Shown: positions 26,238 to 32,990 of the stretch, in pieces
Layout of the letters: each line of letters starts with the position of its first letter
Numbering within the stretch: the stretch's first letter is position 1
Assembly: GCA_024698805.1 (NCBI GenBank)
Contig: JAILQT010000004.1
Location: 1-32,990 of the forward strand
DNA length: 32,990 nucleotides
DNA from: Solobacterium sp.
GTDB lineage: Bacteria; Bacillota_I; Bacilli_A; Erysipelotrichales; Erysipelotrichaceae
Reading direction: 5' to 3'
Translations under genes and position numbers: made by a program
The notes under the pieces: model-generated
Seen by the model: the letters and a program-made list of their open reading frames with translations, nothing else
The model's database searches: none
Told to the model about the DNA's origin: nothing

Positions 26238-28457
26238 ATGGAAAAGTATACGAGAAGCTGGAATTTCCACGGCAGGACACTGACTGTGGAAAGCGGCGAA
26301 ATTGCAAAACAGGCCGGCGGATCAGTCTTCGTCCGCTATAACGACACGGTCGTACTGTCTGTCGCGACGGCAAGCAATCAGGCAAAAGATACTGATTTCT
26401 TCCCGCTGACAGTTTTATATCAGGAAAAGATGTACGCTGCGGGCAAGATCCCCGGCGGTTTCCTGAGAAGAGAAGGCAGACCCAGCGAACACGCTACACT
26501 GACGGCGCGTCTGATCGACAGACCGATCCGTCCGCTGTTTGCGGAAGGTTTCCGCAACGAAGTACAGGTCGTCAATACCGTATTCTCGGTCGACCCCGAC
26601 TGCAGCAGCGAGATGGCATCCCTGTTCGGTTCATCGCTGGCATTATGCATTTCAAACATCCCGTTCAACGGACCTGTCGCAGGCGTCCAGGTCGCACGCG
26701 TCAACGGCGAGTATGTCATCAATCCGACTGTCGAAGAAAGCGACGCAGCGGATCTGAACCTGACAGTCGCAGGTACGAAGGCAGCCATCAACATGGTGGA
26801 AGCCGGTGCGAAGGAAGTCAGCGAAGAAGATATGCTGAAAGCCCTTGAGATCGGCCATAACGCGATCAAAGAGCTCTGTGAGATCCAGGAAGAAGTCATC
26901 GCCGCCTGTGCTAAGGAAAAGATGGAAGTCGTCCTGTATGAGATCGATCCCCGCGTCAAGGCGCTCGTTGACGAGAACGGCGCTGCGCGTATCCGTGAAG
27001 CAGTCTCCATCAAGGGCAAGCTGGAAAGATACGGCAAGATCGACGAACTGATCGAAGAGATGCAGGCAGCTGCGGAAGCCCTCGAATGGGAAGATGAAAA
27101 GACACGTGAAAAGGCTGTCAAACAGGCCAGGGAATACAGCGTCGAGATCGAAGCTGCAGAAGTCAGGAGACTGATCTCCGAAGAGAAGATCAGACCGGAC
27201 GGAAGGGCACTCGACGAGCTTCGTGCGCTTGACTCGCAGGTCGACCTGCTGCCGCGCGCACACGGTTCCGCAATGTTCACCAGAGGCGAGACACAGGTCA
27301 TGAGCGTTACGACGCTCGGTGCCCTGAGTGAAGCACAGATCATCGATGATCTGACGACCGTAACGGAAAAGAGATTCATGCACCAGTACAACTTCCCGCC
27401 GTTCTCCGTCGGTGAAGTAGGCCGCATGGGTTCCCCGGGCAGAAGGGAGATCGGCCACGGCGCCCTCGGTGAAAGAGCGCTGCTGCAGGTCATGCCTTCC
27501 GTAGATGAATTCCCGTATGCGATCCGCACAAGCGCGGAAGTCCTGGAATCCAACGGTTCCAGCTCCCAGGCGAGCATCTGCGCAGGCACGATGTCCCTGA
27601 TGGCTGCAGGCGTACCGATCAAGGCGATGGTCGCAGGTGTTGCGATGGGCCTGATCACAGTCGGTGATACCTATTCCATCCTGACGGATATCCAGGGCAT
27701 GGAAGACCACTACGGCGATATGGACTTCAAGGTCGCCGGTACAAGGAACGGCATCACGGCGCTGCAGATGGACATCAAGGTCACTGGCATCAGCCAGGAG
27801 ATCATGCGCGAAGCCCTTGCGCAGGCGCATAAGGGCCGCATGGAGATCCTTGACAACATGGAACAGGCGATCAGCGAACCGAGGCCGGAAGTATCGAAAT
27901 ACGCTCCGAAGATGGACAAGCTGTGGATCCCTGTCGACAAGATCAGGATCGTTATCGGCAAGGGCGGCGAACAGATCGACAAGATCATCGAAGAGTGCAA
28001 CAACGTCAAGATCGATATCGATGATGACGGCAGATGCATTATTTACCATACGGACCGTGACAGCATCAACAAGGCAAAGGCGATCATTGAGGATCTGATC
28101 CGGGAAGCCAAGGTCGGCGAGATCTATGACGCAAAAGTTACAGAGGTCAGGGAATCCTTCGCATTCGTCAACCTGTTCTCTTCCACAGACGCCCTCCTGC
28201 ATGTATCGCAGGTCGCGTGGGAGAGGGTCGCGAACATCTCCGATGCGCTCCATGTCGGCGATATCGTGAAGGTCAAGGTCATCAGCATCGATGAAGCCGG
28301 CAAGATCAAGGTATCCGCAAGGGAATGCCTGCCGAAGCCGGAAGGCTACACAGAACCGAAGAAGACCTTCAACAAGCAGAAATCAGGCGAAAGAAGGAAT
28401 TCCAAACCCGCTGCGAACGTTGAAAAGAGAGTCTTCAAAAAGAAGGAATCTGAATAA
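26238..28457 (+). CDS. pnp: Polyribonucleotide nucleotidyltransferase (PNPase)
   Basis: 739 residues. Two RNase PH-like domains are present: the first contains KIPGGFLRREGRPSEHATLTARLIDRPIRPLF, the second PPFSVGEVGRMGSPGRREIGHGALGERAL and the catalytic-region GDMDFKVAGT. A KH domain has IVIGKGGEQIDKI, and an S1 domain runs from GEIYDAKVTEVRE to KIKVSARECL. A short Lys-rich tail ends KRVFKKKESE. The enzyme degrades RNA 3'-5' by phosphorolysis and can add 3' tails. It has its own promoter and terminator. Confidence 0.97.
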   Translation: MEKYTRSWNFHGRTLTVESGEIAKQAGGSVFVRYNDTVVLSVATASNQAKDTDFFPLTVLYQEKMYAAGKIPGGFLRREGRPSEHATLTARLIDRPIRPLFAEGFRNEVQVVNTVFSVDPDCSSEMASLFGSSLALCISNIPFNGPVAGVQVARVNGEYVINPTVEESDAADLNLTVAGTKAAINMVEAGAKEVSEEDMLKALEIGHNAIKELCEIQEEVIAACAKEKMEVVLYEIDPRVKALVDENGAARIREAVSIKGKLERYGKIDELIEEMQAAAEALEWEDEKTREKAVKQAREYSVEIEAAEVRRLISEEKIRPDGRALDELRALDSQVDLLPRAHGSAMFTRGETQVMSVTTLGALSEAQIIDDLTTVTEKRFMHQYNFPPFSVGEVGRMGSPGRREIGHGALGERALLQVMPSVDEFPYAIRTSAEVLESNGSSSQASICAGTMSLMAAGVPIKAMVAGVAMGLITVGDTYSILTDIQGMEDHYGDMDFKVAGTRNGITALQMDIKVTGISQEIMREALAQAHKGRMEILDNMEQAISEPRPEVSKYAPKMDKLWIPVDKIRIVIGKGGEQIDKIIEECNNVKIDIDDDGRCIIYHTDRDSINKAKAIIEDLIREAKVGEIYDAKVTEVRESFAFVNLFSSTDALLHVSQVAWERVANISDALHVGDIVKVKVISIDEAGKIKVSARECLPKPEGYTEPKKTFNKQKSGERRNSKPAANVEKRVFKKKESE

Positions 28458-28462
28458 TCATG

Positions 28463-28493
28463 ACTGCAGGCATGTTCAGTGCCTGCAGTTTTT
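28463..28493 (+). terminator. pnp terminator
   Basis: ACTGCAGGCA (28463-28472) and TGCCTGCAGT (28480-28489), a perfect 10-bp stem with a seven-base loop, then TTTT. It starts 6 bases after the pnp stop. Confidence 0.92.
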
Positions 28494-28494
28494 G

Positions 28495-28500
28495 TATAAT
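28495..28500 (+). promoter_or_regulatory. -10 element directly after the pnp terminator
   Basis: TATAAT at 28495-28500, one base after the terminator T-run and 22 bases before the esterase start. Any -35 would lie inside the terminator hairpin (about 28472-28477); none matches well. Confidence 0.5.
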
Positions 28501-28522
28501 AATAGGGAAAGAGGTGGAACTG

Positions 28523-29416
28523 ATGAGTAAAGCGATCCCAATCAACGGACTGATGATCCGTGAGATGTTCCGCAAAGGCGATATCGAAAGAGATGCGGGA
28601 CTGACTTCACCGGAAGATATTGAGAGATTCGACGATATACAGTACGGCACGGACTGCCCGAAATGGCAGATGCTGGACGTATACAGGCCGAAAGAACTGC
28701 AGGGAAAGCTTCCTGTGATCGTCTCCGTGCACGGCGGCGCCTGGGTATACGGCGACAAGGACGTATACCAGTATTACTGCATGTCGCTGGCACAGAGGGG
28801 CTTCGCGGTAGTGAACTTCTCCTACCGGCTTGCGCCGGAATACAAATACCCGGCATCTTTTGAAGACGTCAACGCCGTGTGCGAATGGATCACGGCCAAT
28901 GCGGACCGGTACGGTCTGGACACGGACAATATCTTCGCTGTCGGCGACAGTGCCGGTGCCCATATGCTCAGTCTGTACTGCTGCGCGTGCGCCAATGCGG
29001 AATATGCGGCAGAAACAGGCTATGCGGTGCAGAAGGACCTCCGCTTCAAAGCGATCGCCCTCAACTGCGGCGCCTTCCTGATCGAGACCCATGACGGGGA
29101 TATGACGACGGCGATCATGGACGAATACCTGCCCGAAGGCGGAACGGAGAAGGAACTTAAGATGATCTCGCCGCTGTATCATCTCAATGAGAAATTCCCG
29201 CCGGCCTTCATCATGACCTGTCCGGGGGATTTCCTGAACAACCAGCCGATCAAGGTGATCCCGGCACTGGAAAAGCTGGAGATCCCGTTCGTATACCGGC
29301 GGTACGGCTCGGCGGAAGACAAACTCGGACATGTTTTCCACTGCAACATGAGGCTTGATGCGGCGAAGCTCTGCAACGATGAAGAAGCTGCATTCTTCCG
29401 AACATTTATGAAATAG
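28523..29416 (+). CDS. Alpha/beta hydrolase (HSL-like esterase/lipase)
   Basis: 297 residues. ATG 28523 is preceded by GAGGTGG (28511-28517); a longer frame from 28460 would cross the pnp terminator. The oxyanion-hole motif is HGGAW at 70-74 and the nucleophile elbow GDSAG at 141-145 (Ser143). Asp in TCPGDFLNN and His in LGHVFHCN near the end complete a likely triad. It lacks a signal peptide, so it is cytoplasmic. It belongs to the hormone-sensitive-lipase/BD-FAE-like esterases; the substrate (short-chain or xylan-derived acetyl esters, for example) cannot be told from sequence. It appears monocistronic. Confidence 0.87.
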   Translation: MSKAIPINGLMIREMFRKGDIERDAGLTSPEDIERFDDIQYGTDCPKWQMLDVYRPKELQGKLPVIVSVHGGAWVYGDKDVYQYYCMSLAQRGFAVVNFSYRLAPEYKYPASFEDVNAVCEWITANADRYGLDTDNIFAVGDSAGAHMLSLYCCACANAEYAAETGYAVQKDLRFKAIALNCGAFLIETHDGDMTTAIMDEYLPEGGTEKELKMISPLYHLNEKFPPAFIMTCPGDFLNNQPIKVIPALEKLEIPFVYRRYGSAEDKLGHVFHCNMRLDAAKLCNDEEAAFFRTFMK

Positions 29417-29424
29417 CAGGCAAT

Positions 29425-29454
29425 TTGTATTTTCATACGGAAATCTGCTATCAT
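29425..29454 (+). promoter_or_regulatory. trmB promoter
   Basis: TTGTAT (29425-29430), 18-base spacer and TATCAT (29449-29454) preceded by TGC, an extended -10. ATAGCAG (29413-29419) and CTGCTAT (29445-29451) form an inverted repeat around it. Confidence 0.65.
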
Positions 29455-29476
29455 TATTGCGATTTCAGGTGACCTT

Positions 29477-30130
29477 ATGAGAATGAGAAAAAAGAAGTGG
29501 GCCGATCCCTATATCGAAGCCCACAGTGATTATATTTATGAATCGCCCCTTGAGCTGAAGGGAAAATGGCGCGAGCTGCTCGGCGGTACGAAACTCCACG
29601 TGGAGATCGGCGCCGGCAAGGGCGGCTATCTGAATGCGATGGCTGCCATGTATCCGGAAGAATGCTGGGTAGGCATCGAGAAAGACCGGAACGCAGCAGC
29701 TGTCGCCGCAAGAAAGGCGATCGAGGATGAGTCGCGTCCGCTGGACAACAAGCGGCTGATCACAGGCCGTGCGGAAGACATGGAAGCGTGGTTCGCCGAC
29801 GGCGAGATCGATGTGATCCATCTGAACTTCTCCGATCCCTGGCCCAAGAAGGGCACGCATAAGCGCAGACTGTCCAGTGCTTCGTTCCTGGCGATGTACA
29901 GGAAGCTCCTTTCCGAAGACGGCATCATCCAGATGAAGACGGACAACAGTGCGCTCTTTGAAGATTCCGTGCTCTATTTCCTGAACAACGGTTTTGTGCT
30001 GAAGGAGATCTCCGTCGATTACCGGCGCGTTCCGCATGAAGAAGATGCCGTTACGGAATATGAGCAGAAATTCATGGATCTGAACCAGCCGATCTACCGG
30101 CTGTGCGCCGCCAGAGGGGAAAGCGTATGA
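29477..30130 (+). CDS. trmB: tRNA (guanine(46)-N7)-methyltransferase
   Basis: 217 residues. SAM-binding motif EIGAGKGGYL at 43-52 and the TrmB signature NFSDPWPKKGTHKRRL at 117-132, with Asp120 catalytic. It makes m7G46 in the variable loop of tRNAs. AGGTGA lies 4 bases before the ATG at 29477; an in-frame ATG at 29483 is an alternative. Its stop overlaps the lipoprotein gene by 4 bases (ATGA). Confidence 0.95.
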   Translation: MRMRKKKWADPYIEAHSDYIYESPLELKGKWRELLGGTKLHVEIGAGKGGYLNAMAAMYPEECWVGIEKDRNAAAVAARKAIEDESRPLDNKRLITGRAEDMEAWFADGEIDVIHLNFSDPWPKKGTHKRRLSSASFLAMYRKLLSEDGIIQMKTDNSALFEDSVLYFLNNGFVLKEISVDYRRVPHEEDAVTEYEQKFMDLNQPIYRLCAARGESV

Positions 30131-30870
30131 AAAAGATCATAGCCGCTGTGCTGTGCCTGTTCCTTGCCGGCTGCGGCAGGGTGCAGGCGGATGCGCAGGC
30201 AAGGCTGAATGAAAAGATCGCGCAGGCACAGTCCTACATGATCGCAAAGCCGAACTACACGAAGCGATATTATTCCTATTACGGCGGTCCCGACCTCGGC
30301 AGGCTCGATTCCAATATGACGAGCAACCTGTTCTCCTACAACGGCATCCAGTTCGTCATGAACCTGGATGTATCCGGGATCATTAATGAAAAGTATTACG
30401 AAGGCATCAGCGCTTCGCAGCTGAAGCCGGATGCCTCCAGGATCATCGCCTCTGCACAGGGCAGCTATGCGGACAGCCAGGGCACGGAATATCCCTTTAC
30501 AGTGGATATCTGCGGCATCAACGGGGACTATGCAGTCCTGCTGCATGCCGGCCATATGGATTTCTGTTCCGTCTGCGACCTGTTCAGCACGGCGGATATC
30601 GCCCGGGAGATGCTGCTGGTCGCGCGCAGCGTGCGCATCAGCAGGGAAGAGGTGCTGAAGGATTTTACGATCCTTGAATCGATCGCCTACGAAGGGGAGA
30701 AGATCAAGCTGTTCGACGATATGGCGCCGGAGAGCGGCGCGATCGAAGAACTGTTTATCGACAGCAATATCGCAGGTGACGGCACCGGTATTGATTTTGA
30801 GCATTTCATCGATGATGACGAGGAATATCACGGCCAGATTGAGACGGATGATATGCCCATCGATGACTGA
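30127..30870 (+). CDS. Putative lipoprotein of unknown function
   Basis: 247 residues. ATG 30127 overlaps the trmB stop and yields a lipoprotein signal: KK, a hydrophobic core IIAAVLCLF and lipobox LAGC, so Cys16 would be lipidated. The mature part is rich in Tyr and Asp; it includes YTKRYYSYYGGPDLG near residue 45, a region FCSVCDLFSTADIAREMLLVARSV, and a very acidic end (FIDDDEEYHGQIETDDMPIDD). I do not recognise a named domain. Membrane attachment on the outer face and a location just ahead of a proline-rich protein and murC suggest an envelope role, but this is speculation. Confidence 0.8.
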   Translation: MKKIIAAVLCLFLAGCGRVQADAQARLNEKIAQAQSYMIAKPNYTKRYYSYYGGPDLGRLDSNMTSNLFSYNGIQFVMNLDVSGIINEKYYEGISASQLKPDASRIIASAQGSYADSQGTEYPFTVDICGINGDYAVLLHAGHMDFCSVCDLFSTADIAREMLLVARSVRISREEVLKDFTILESIAYEGEKIKLFDDMAPESGAIEELFIDSNIAGDGTGIDFEHFIDDDEEYHGQIETDDMPIDD

Positions 30871-30882
30871 TTGTGTTATGAT

Positions 30883-30888
30883 TATAAT
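30883..30888 (+). promoter_or_regulatory. -10 element for the 30924-31733 gene and murC
   Basis: TATAAT at 30883-30888, 35 bases before the ATG at 30924. No good -35 is visible; TG two bases upstream gives a near extended -10. Confidence 0.5.
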
Positions 30889-30923
30889 GTTTATGAGATG
30901 AATGTATCAGGAAAGGGAGAGTT

Positions 30924-31733
30924 ATGTTAAGAAAGATTCAGGATCTGCTTTTTGATGAAGAAATCGATGATGATGATATTGATGATCAGCCTACCGAAGA
31001 AACACAGACTGTGATCGAAGAGGCACCGAAACCTGCACCGCGTCCTGTTTACCAGGCACCCGCACCCAAACCCGTCGTACCGGAACAGCCGAGGCAGACA
31101 ACGATGCAGCGTATCGACGTCACGCAGAATGTTCCTGTAGCTGAACCGAAACCGGCACCCGCACCGAAGACGGAATCCGTCTGGGGCGAACCCGAACCGG
31201 CAAAGACAGAAAAGAAATCCCTGGGCATCACGTTTGATGAGAAGCCGGCTGAGAAGAAGGCGCCTGTCAAGCCCGCACCGGCACCGAAACCCGCTGCCAG
31301 GAAAGAGGAAAAGCCTGCGAAGCCCGCTTACCAGTTCCAGCCTGTCATCAGCCCGATCTTCGGCGTCGACGAGAAGGACATCAATGCCCTGAAGACGACA
31401 ACGAACAAGATCTCCGAACAGGCAAAGGCCAAGATCGACAAGAACGTCAGCCCGATCATCTCGCCGATGTACGGCAAAAACGCGGAAGAGAGCATCCTTT
31501 CCGTCCATAAGCCTGCTGAGCAGGAAGTCGTTGCGGAAACAGATTTCAGCGCAGTCAGGACTGCTGCAGACGATGAGATCCCTGAATTCTCGCTCGATGA
31601 CATCCTGAAGATCAACGATGATAAATATACAGAGGAAACAGGAACGGGTGAGGCAAATGCACCTTTATTCCCGGATCTCGACTTTGATGATCTGGACGAA
31701 GAAGAGACCGTGGTGCTGTCCAAAAAGGACTGA
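30924..31733 (+). CDS. Acidic/proline-rich protein with two ISP-(I/M)-(F/Y)-G motifs, unknown function
   Basis: 269 residues with ribosome site AAAGGGAGAG (30912-30921). It begins LRKIQDLLFDEEIDDDDID, then residues 33-136 are a disordered Pro/Ala/Lys linker (repeats of KPAPAPK). Two short related motifs follow, VISPIFG at 141-147 and IISPMYG at 178-184, then an acidic C-terminus with EFSLDDILKIN at 221-231. No membrane segment or enzyme fold is seen. The layout suggests a scaffold that offers short linear motifs to partners. I recall similar PSP-(I/V)-(Y/F)-G motifs in the N-terminal linkers of some Bacilli DNA translocases (SftA), whose gene lies near murC in Bacillus, but I cannot verify this. 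murC starts 6 bases after its stop. Confidence 0.75.
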   Translation: MLRKIQDLLFDEEIDDDDIDDQPTEETQTVIEEAPKPAPRPVYQAPAPKPVVPEQPRQTTMQRIDVTQNVPVAEPKPAPAPKTESVWGEPEPAKTEKKSLGITFDEKPAEKKAPVKPAPAPKPAARKEEKPAKPAYQFQPVISPIFGVDEKDINALKTTTNKISEQAKAKIDKNVSPIISPMYGKNAEESILSVHKPAEQEVVAETDFSAVRTAADDEIPEFSLDDILKINDDKYTEETGTGEANAPLFPDLDFDDLDEEETVVLSKKD

Positions 31734-31739
31734 TCACTG

Positions 31740-32990
31740 ATGGAATATTTTTTCATAGGCATAAAGGGGACAGGAATGTCCTCTCTTGCATGTATGCTGC
31801 ATGATTCCGGTCATCATGTCAGCGGCAGCGATCTCGCAAAGCATTTCTTTACCGAAGAAGGTCTCAGGGAAAGAGGCATCGAGATCCTGGAATTCGATCC
31901 CGCGAATATCAGGGACAATATGTATGTGATCATCGGCAATGCATTCCTCGAGGATTTCCCCGAGGTCATCGCCGCCAGGAACAACCCGACTGTGACTTGT
32001 GCGCGCTATCATGAATTCCTCGGCGAATTCCTGAAGCAGTACGAACTGATCTCCGTAGCCGGCAGCCACGGCAAAACGACGACGACAGGCCTGCTGTCCT
32101 GCGTCATGAACGAATTCGGCAGGAGCGGCTGGCTCATCGGCGACGGCACCGGTCATCTGGAGAAGGATACGAAGTACTTCTGCCTCGAATCGGATGAATT
32201 CCGGAGGCATTTCCTTGCTTATCATCCCGCTTACGCGATCATCACGAACGTGGATATCGACCATGTCGACTACTTTAAGGATGACGACGATTACCGCAGC
32301 GCTTATGAGGAGTTCACGAAACAGATAACGAAGGCAGCGGTGATCTACGGCGAAGATGCGGAAGCCAGGAAGATGGATATCGCCTGTGACCATTACTGGT
32401 ACGGCATCGAAGAAAACGATGATATCCGTGCCGTGAATATCGATGAGAGGAGCGACGGCATGTCCTTTGACGTGCTGTTCAAAGGCGAACTGTTCGGAAG
32501 CTTTGACCTGCCGCTCGTAGGCAGGCATATGCTGCTGAACTCACTGGGTGTGATCGGCATCGGCATCCTGGAAGGCATCAGCCCGAAAGTCATCGAGAAG
32601 GGCCTCAGCGCATTCGGCGGCGTCAAGCGCAGGTTCGTCATCGAATACCACGGCGACAATATCTATGTGGATGACTATGCGCACCATCCCACGGAAGTCG
32701 GCGTAACGATCGATACCGCCAGGATGAGGTTCCCGGGCAGGAAGCTCGTTGCGATCTTCAAGCCGCACAGGGCATCGAGAGTGCTCTATTTCGCAGAGGA
32801 TTTCAAACAGCAGCTGATGAAGGCGGATGAGATCTATCTGTGTGACTTTACCAGTATCGACGACAAGCAGGACGGCACGGATATCGATATCTCCTATCTC
32901 GCGGAAAAGATCGAAGGTTCGCACATTCTCAGCGAGGATGAAGCCGGTGCTGCAGAGCTCGCAAAGGAGGCTCCGGCCGTGTTCCTGTTC
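31740..32990 (+). CDS. murC: UDP-N-acetylmuramate--L-alanine ligase MurC, 3' end outside window
   Basis: The frame is open to the window end: 417 codons are present, roughly the first 95% of a typical ~440-residue enzyme. The N-terminal UDP-MurNAc domain starts MEYFFIGIKGTGMSSLA. The ATP P-loop is GSHGKTTTT at 108-116, followed by ESDEFRRHFL, a MurC hallmark, TNVDIDHVDYF, and the C-terminal ADDYAHHPTEV-type motif (DDYAHHPTEVG) and FKPHRASR. It adds L-Ala to UDP-MurNAc, the first amino acid of the peptidoglycan stem. AAAAGGA (31723-31729) lies 10 bases upstream. It is cotranscribed with the upstream proline-rich protein gene. Confidence 0.95.
   Translation, partial: MEYFFIGIKGTGMSSLACMLHDSGHHVSGSDLAKHFFTEEGLRERGIEILEFDPANIRDNMYVIIGNAFLEDFPEVIAARNNPTVTCARYHEFLGEFLKQYELISVAGSHGKTTTTGLLSCVMNEFGRSGWLIGDGTGHLEKDTKYFCLESDEFRRHFLAYHPAYAIITNVDIDHVDYFKDDDDYRSAYEEFTKQITKAAVIYGEDAEARKMDIACDHYWYGIEENDDIRAVNIDERSDGMSFDVLFKGELFGSFDLPLVGRHMLLNSLGVIGIGILEGISPKVIEKGLSAFGGVKRRFVIEYHGDNIYVDDYAHHPTEVGVTIDTARMRFPGRKLVAIFKPHRASRVLYFAEDFKQQLMKADEIYLCDFTSIDDKQDGTDIDISYLAEKIEGSHILSEDEAGAAELAKEAPAVFLF

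Noticed and set aside
26652..28253. A 533-codon open frame antisense to pnp, and similar long ones opposite lepA and moxR/DUF58
   Set aside because: Same antisense shadow effect; no family resemblance and no independent promoter or ribosome site.
28460..28522. A longer N-terminus for the alpha/beta hydrolase
   Set aside because: It would be encoded by the pnp terminator hairpin; ATG 28523 follows a strong ribosome site.

Overview
The window reads as ordinary chromosome of an anaerobic, low-to-moderate GC Bacillota. I would guess Erysipelotrichia or a close Bacilli relative, but that placement is an inference. The evidence is gene content and order: a trimeric-type [FeFe] hydrogenase, single-chain alpha2 glycyl-tRNA synthetase next to dnaG-rpoD-trmK, phoH-ybeY-dgkA-cdd-era-recO, an undecaprenol-kinase type DgkA, and a two-iron superoxide reductase (desulfoferrodoxin). 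Almost everything is on the + strand; only rpsT is reversed. Genes are packed with 4-base ATGA/GTGA overlaps. I see no tRNA, rRNA, CRISPR array, insertion sequence, prophage or integron, and no gap above about 150 bases without an annotated element.

Region 1 (1-5916) is the end of a hydrogenase operon. It holds the C-terminus of an Fe-S protein, a DRTGG-like protein, a PHP-domain protein, a GHKL ATPase, a small thioredoxin-fold [2Fe-2S] protein, HydB (NuoF-like) and HydA (H-cluster subunit), closed by a terminator. The first four are auxiliary proteins of unknown role, translationally coupled to the enzyme. A NuoE/HydC subunit, which I would expect between the PHP and GHKL genes, is absent there.

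Region 2 (5953-9169) is a MoxR ATPase - DUF58 - polytopic membrane protein operon. The third gene has a DUF4129-like tail but no transglutaminase core.

Region 3 (9203-13778) is phoH-ybeY-dgkA-cdd-era-recO-tatD: ribosome/RNA maturation, lipid carrier recycling, pyrimidine salvage and DNA repair. A 61-base structured intergenic element follows.

Region 4 (13899-20545) is glyQS-dnaG-rpoD-trmK-iadA, a version of the macromolecular synthesis operon ending in an isoaspartyl dipeptidase. RpoD carries a ~170-residue Lys/Ala/Glu/Pro-rich N-terminal extension with three repeats, resembling histone H1.

Region 5 (20590-24843) has rpsT (- strand) convergent with iadA and divergent from fmt-lepA-hemW. Region 6 (24844-28493) holds a small membrane protein, rpsO with a structured leader, desulfoferrodoxin and pnp, each with its own promoter; most are closed by a hairpin terminator. 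Region 7 (28495-32990) has an alpha/beta hydrolase, trmB, a lipoprotein, a proline-rich protein with two ISP-(I/M)-(F/Y)-G motifs, and the first 417 codons of murC.

The observations most worth following are the rearranged hydrogenase operon and its auxiliary genes, the Cys-to-Ser change in the H-cluster L1 motif, the RpoD extension, the element before glyQS, and the motif protein beside murC.
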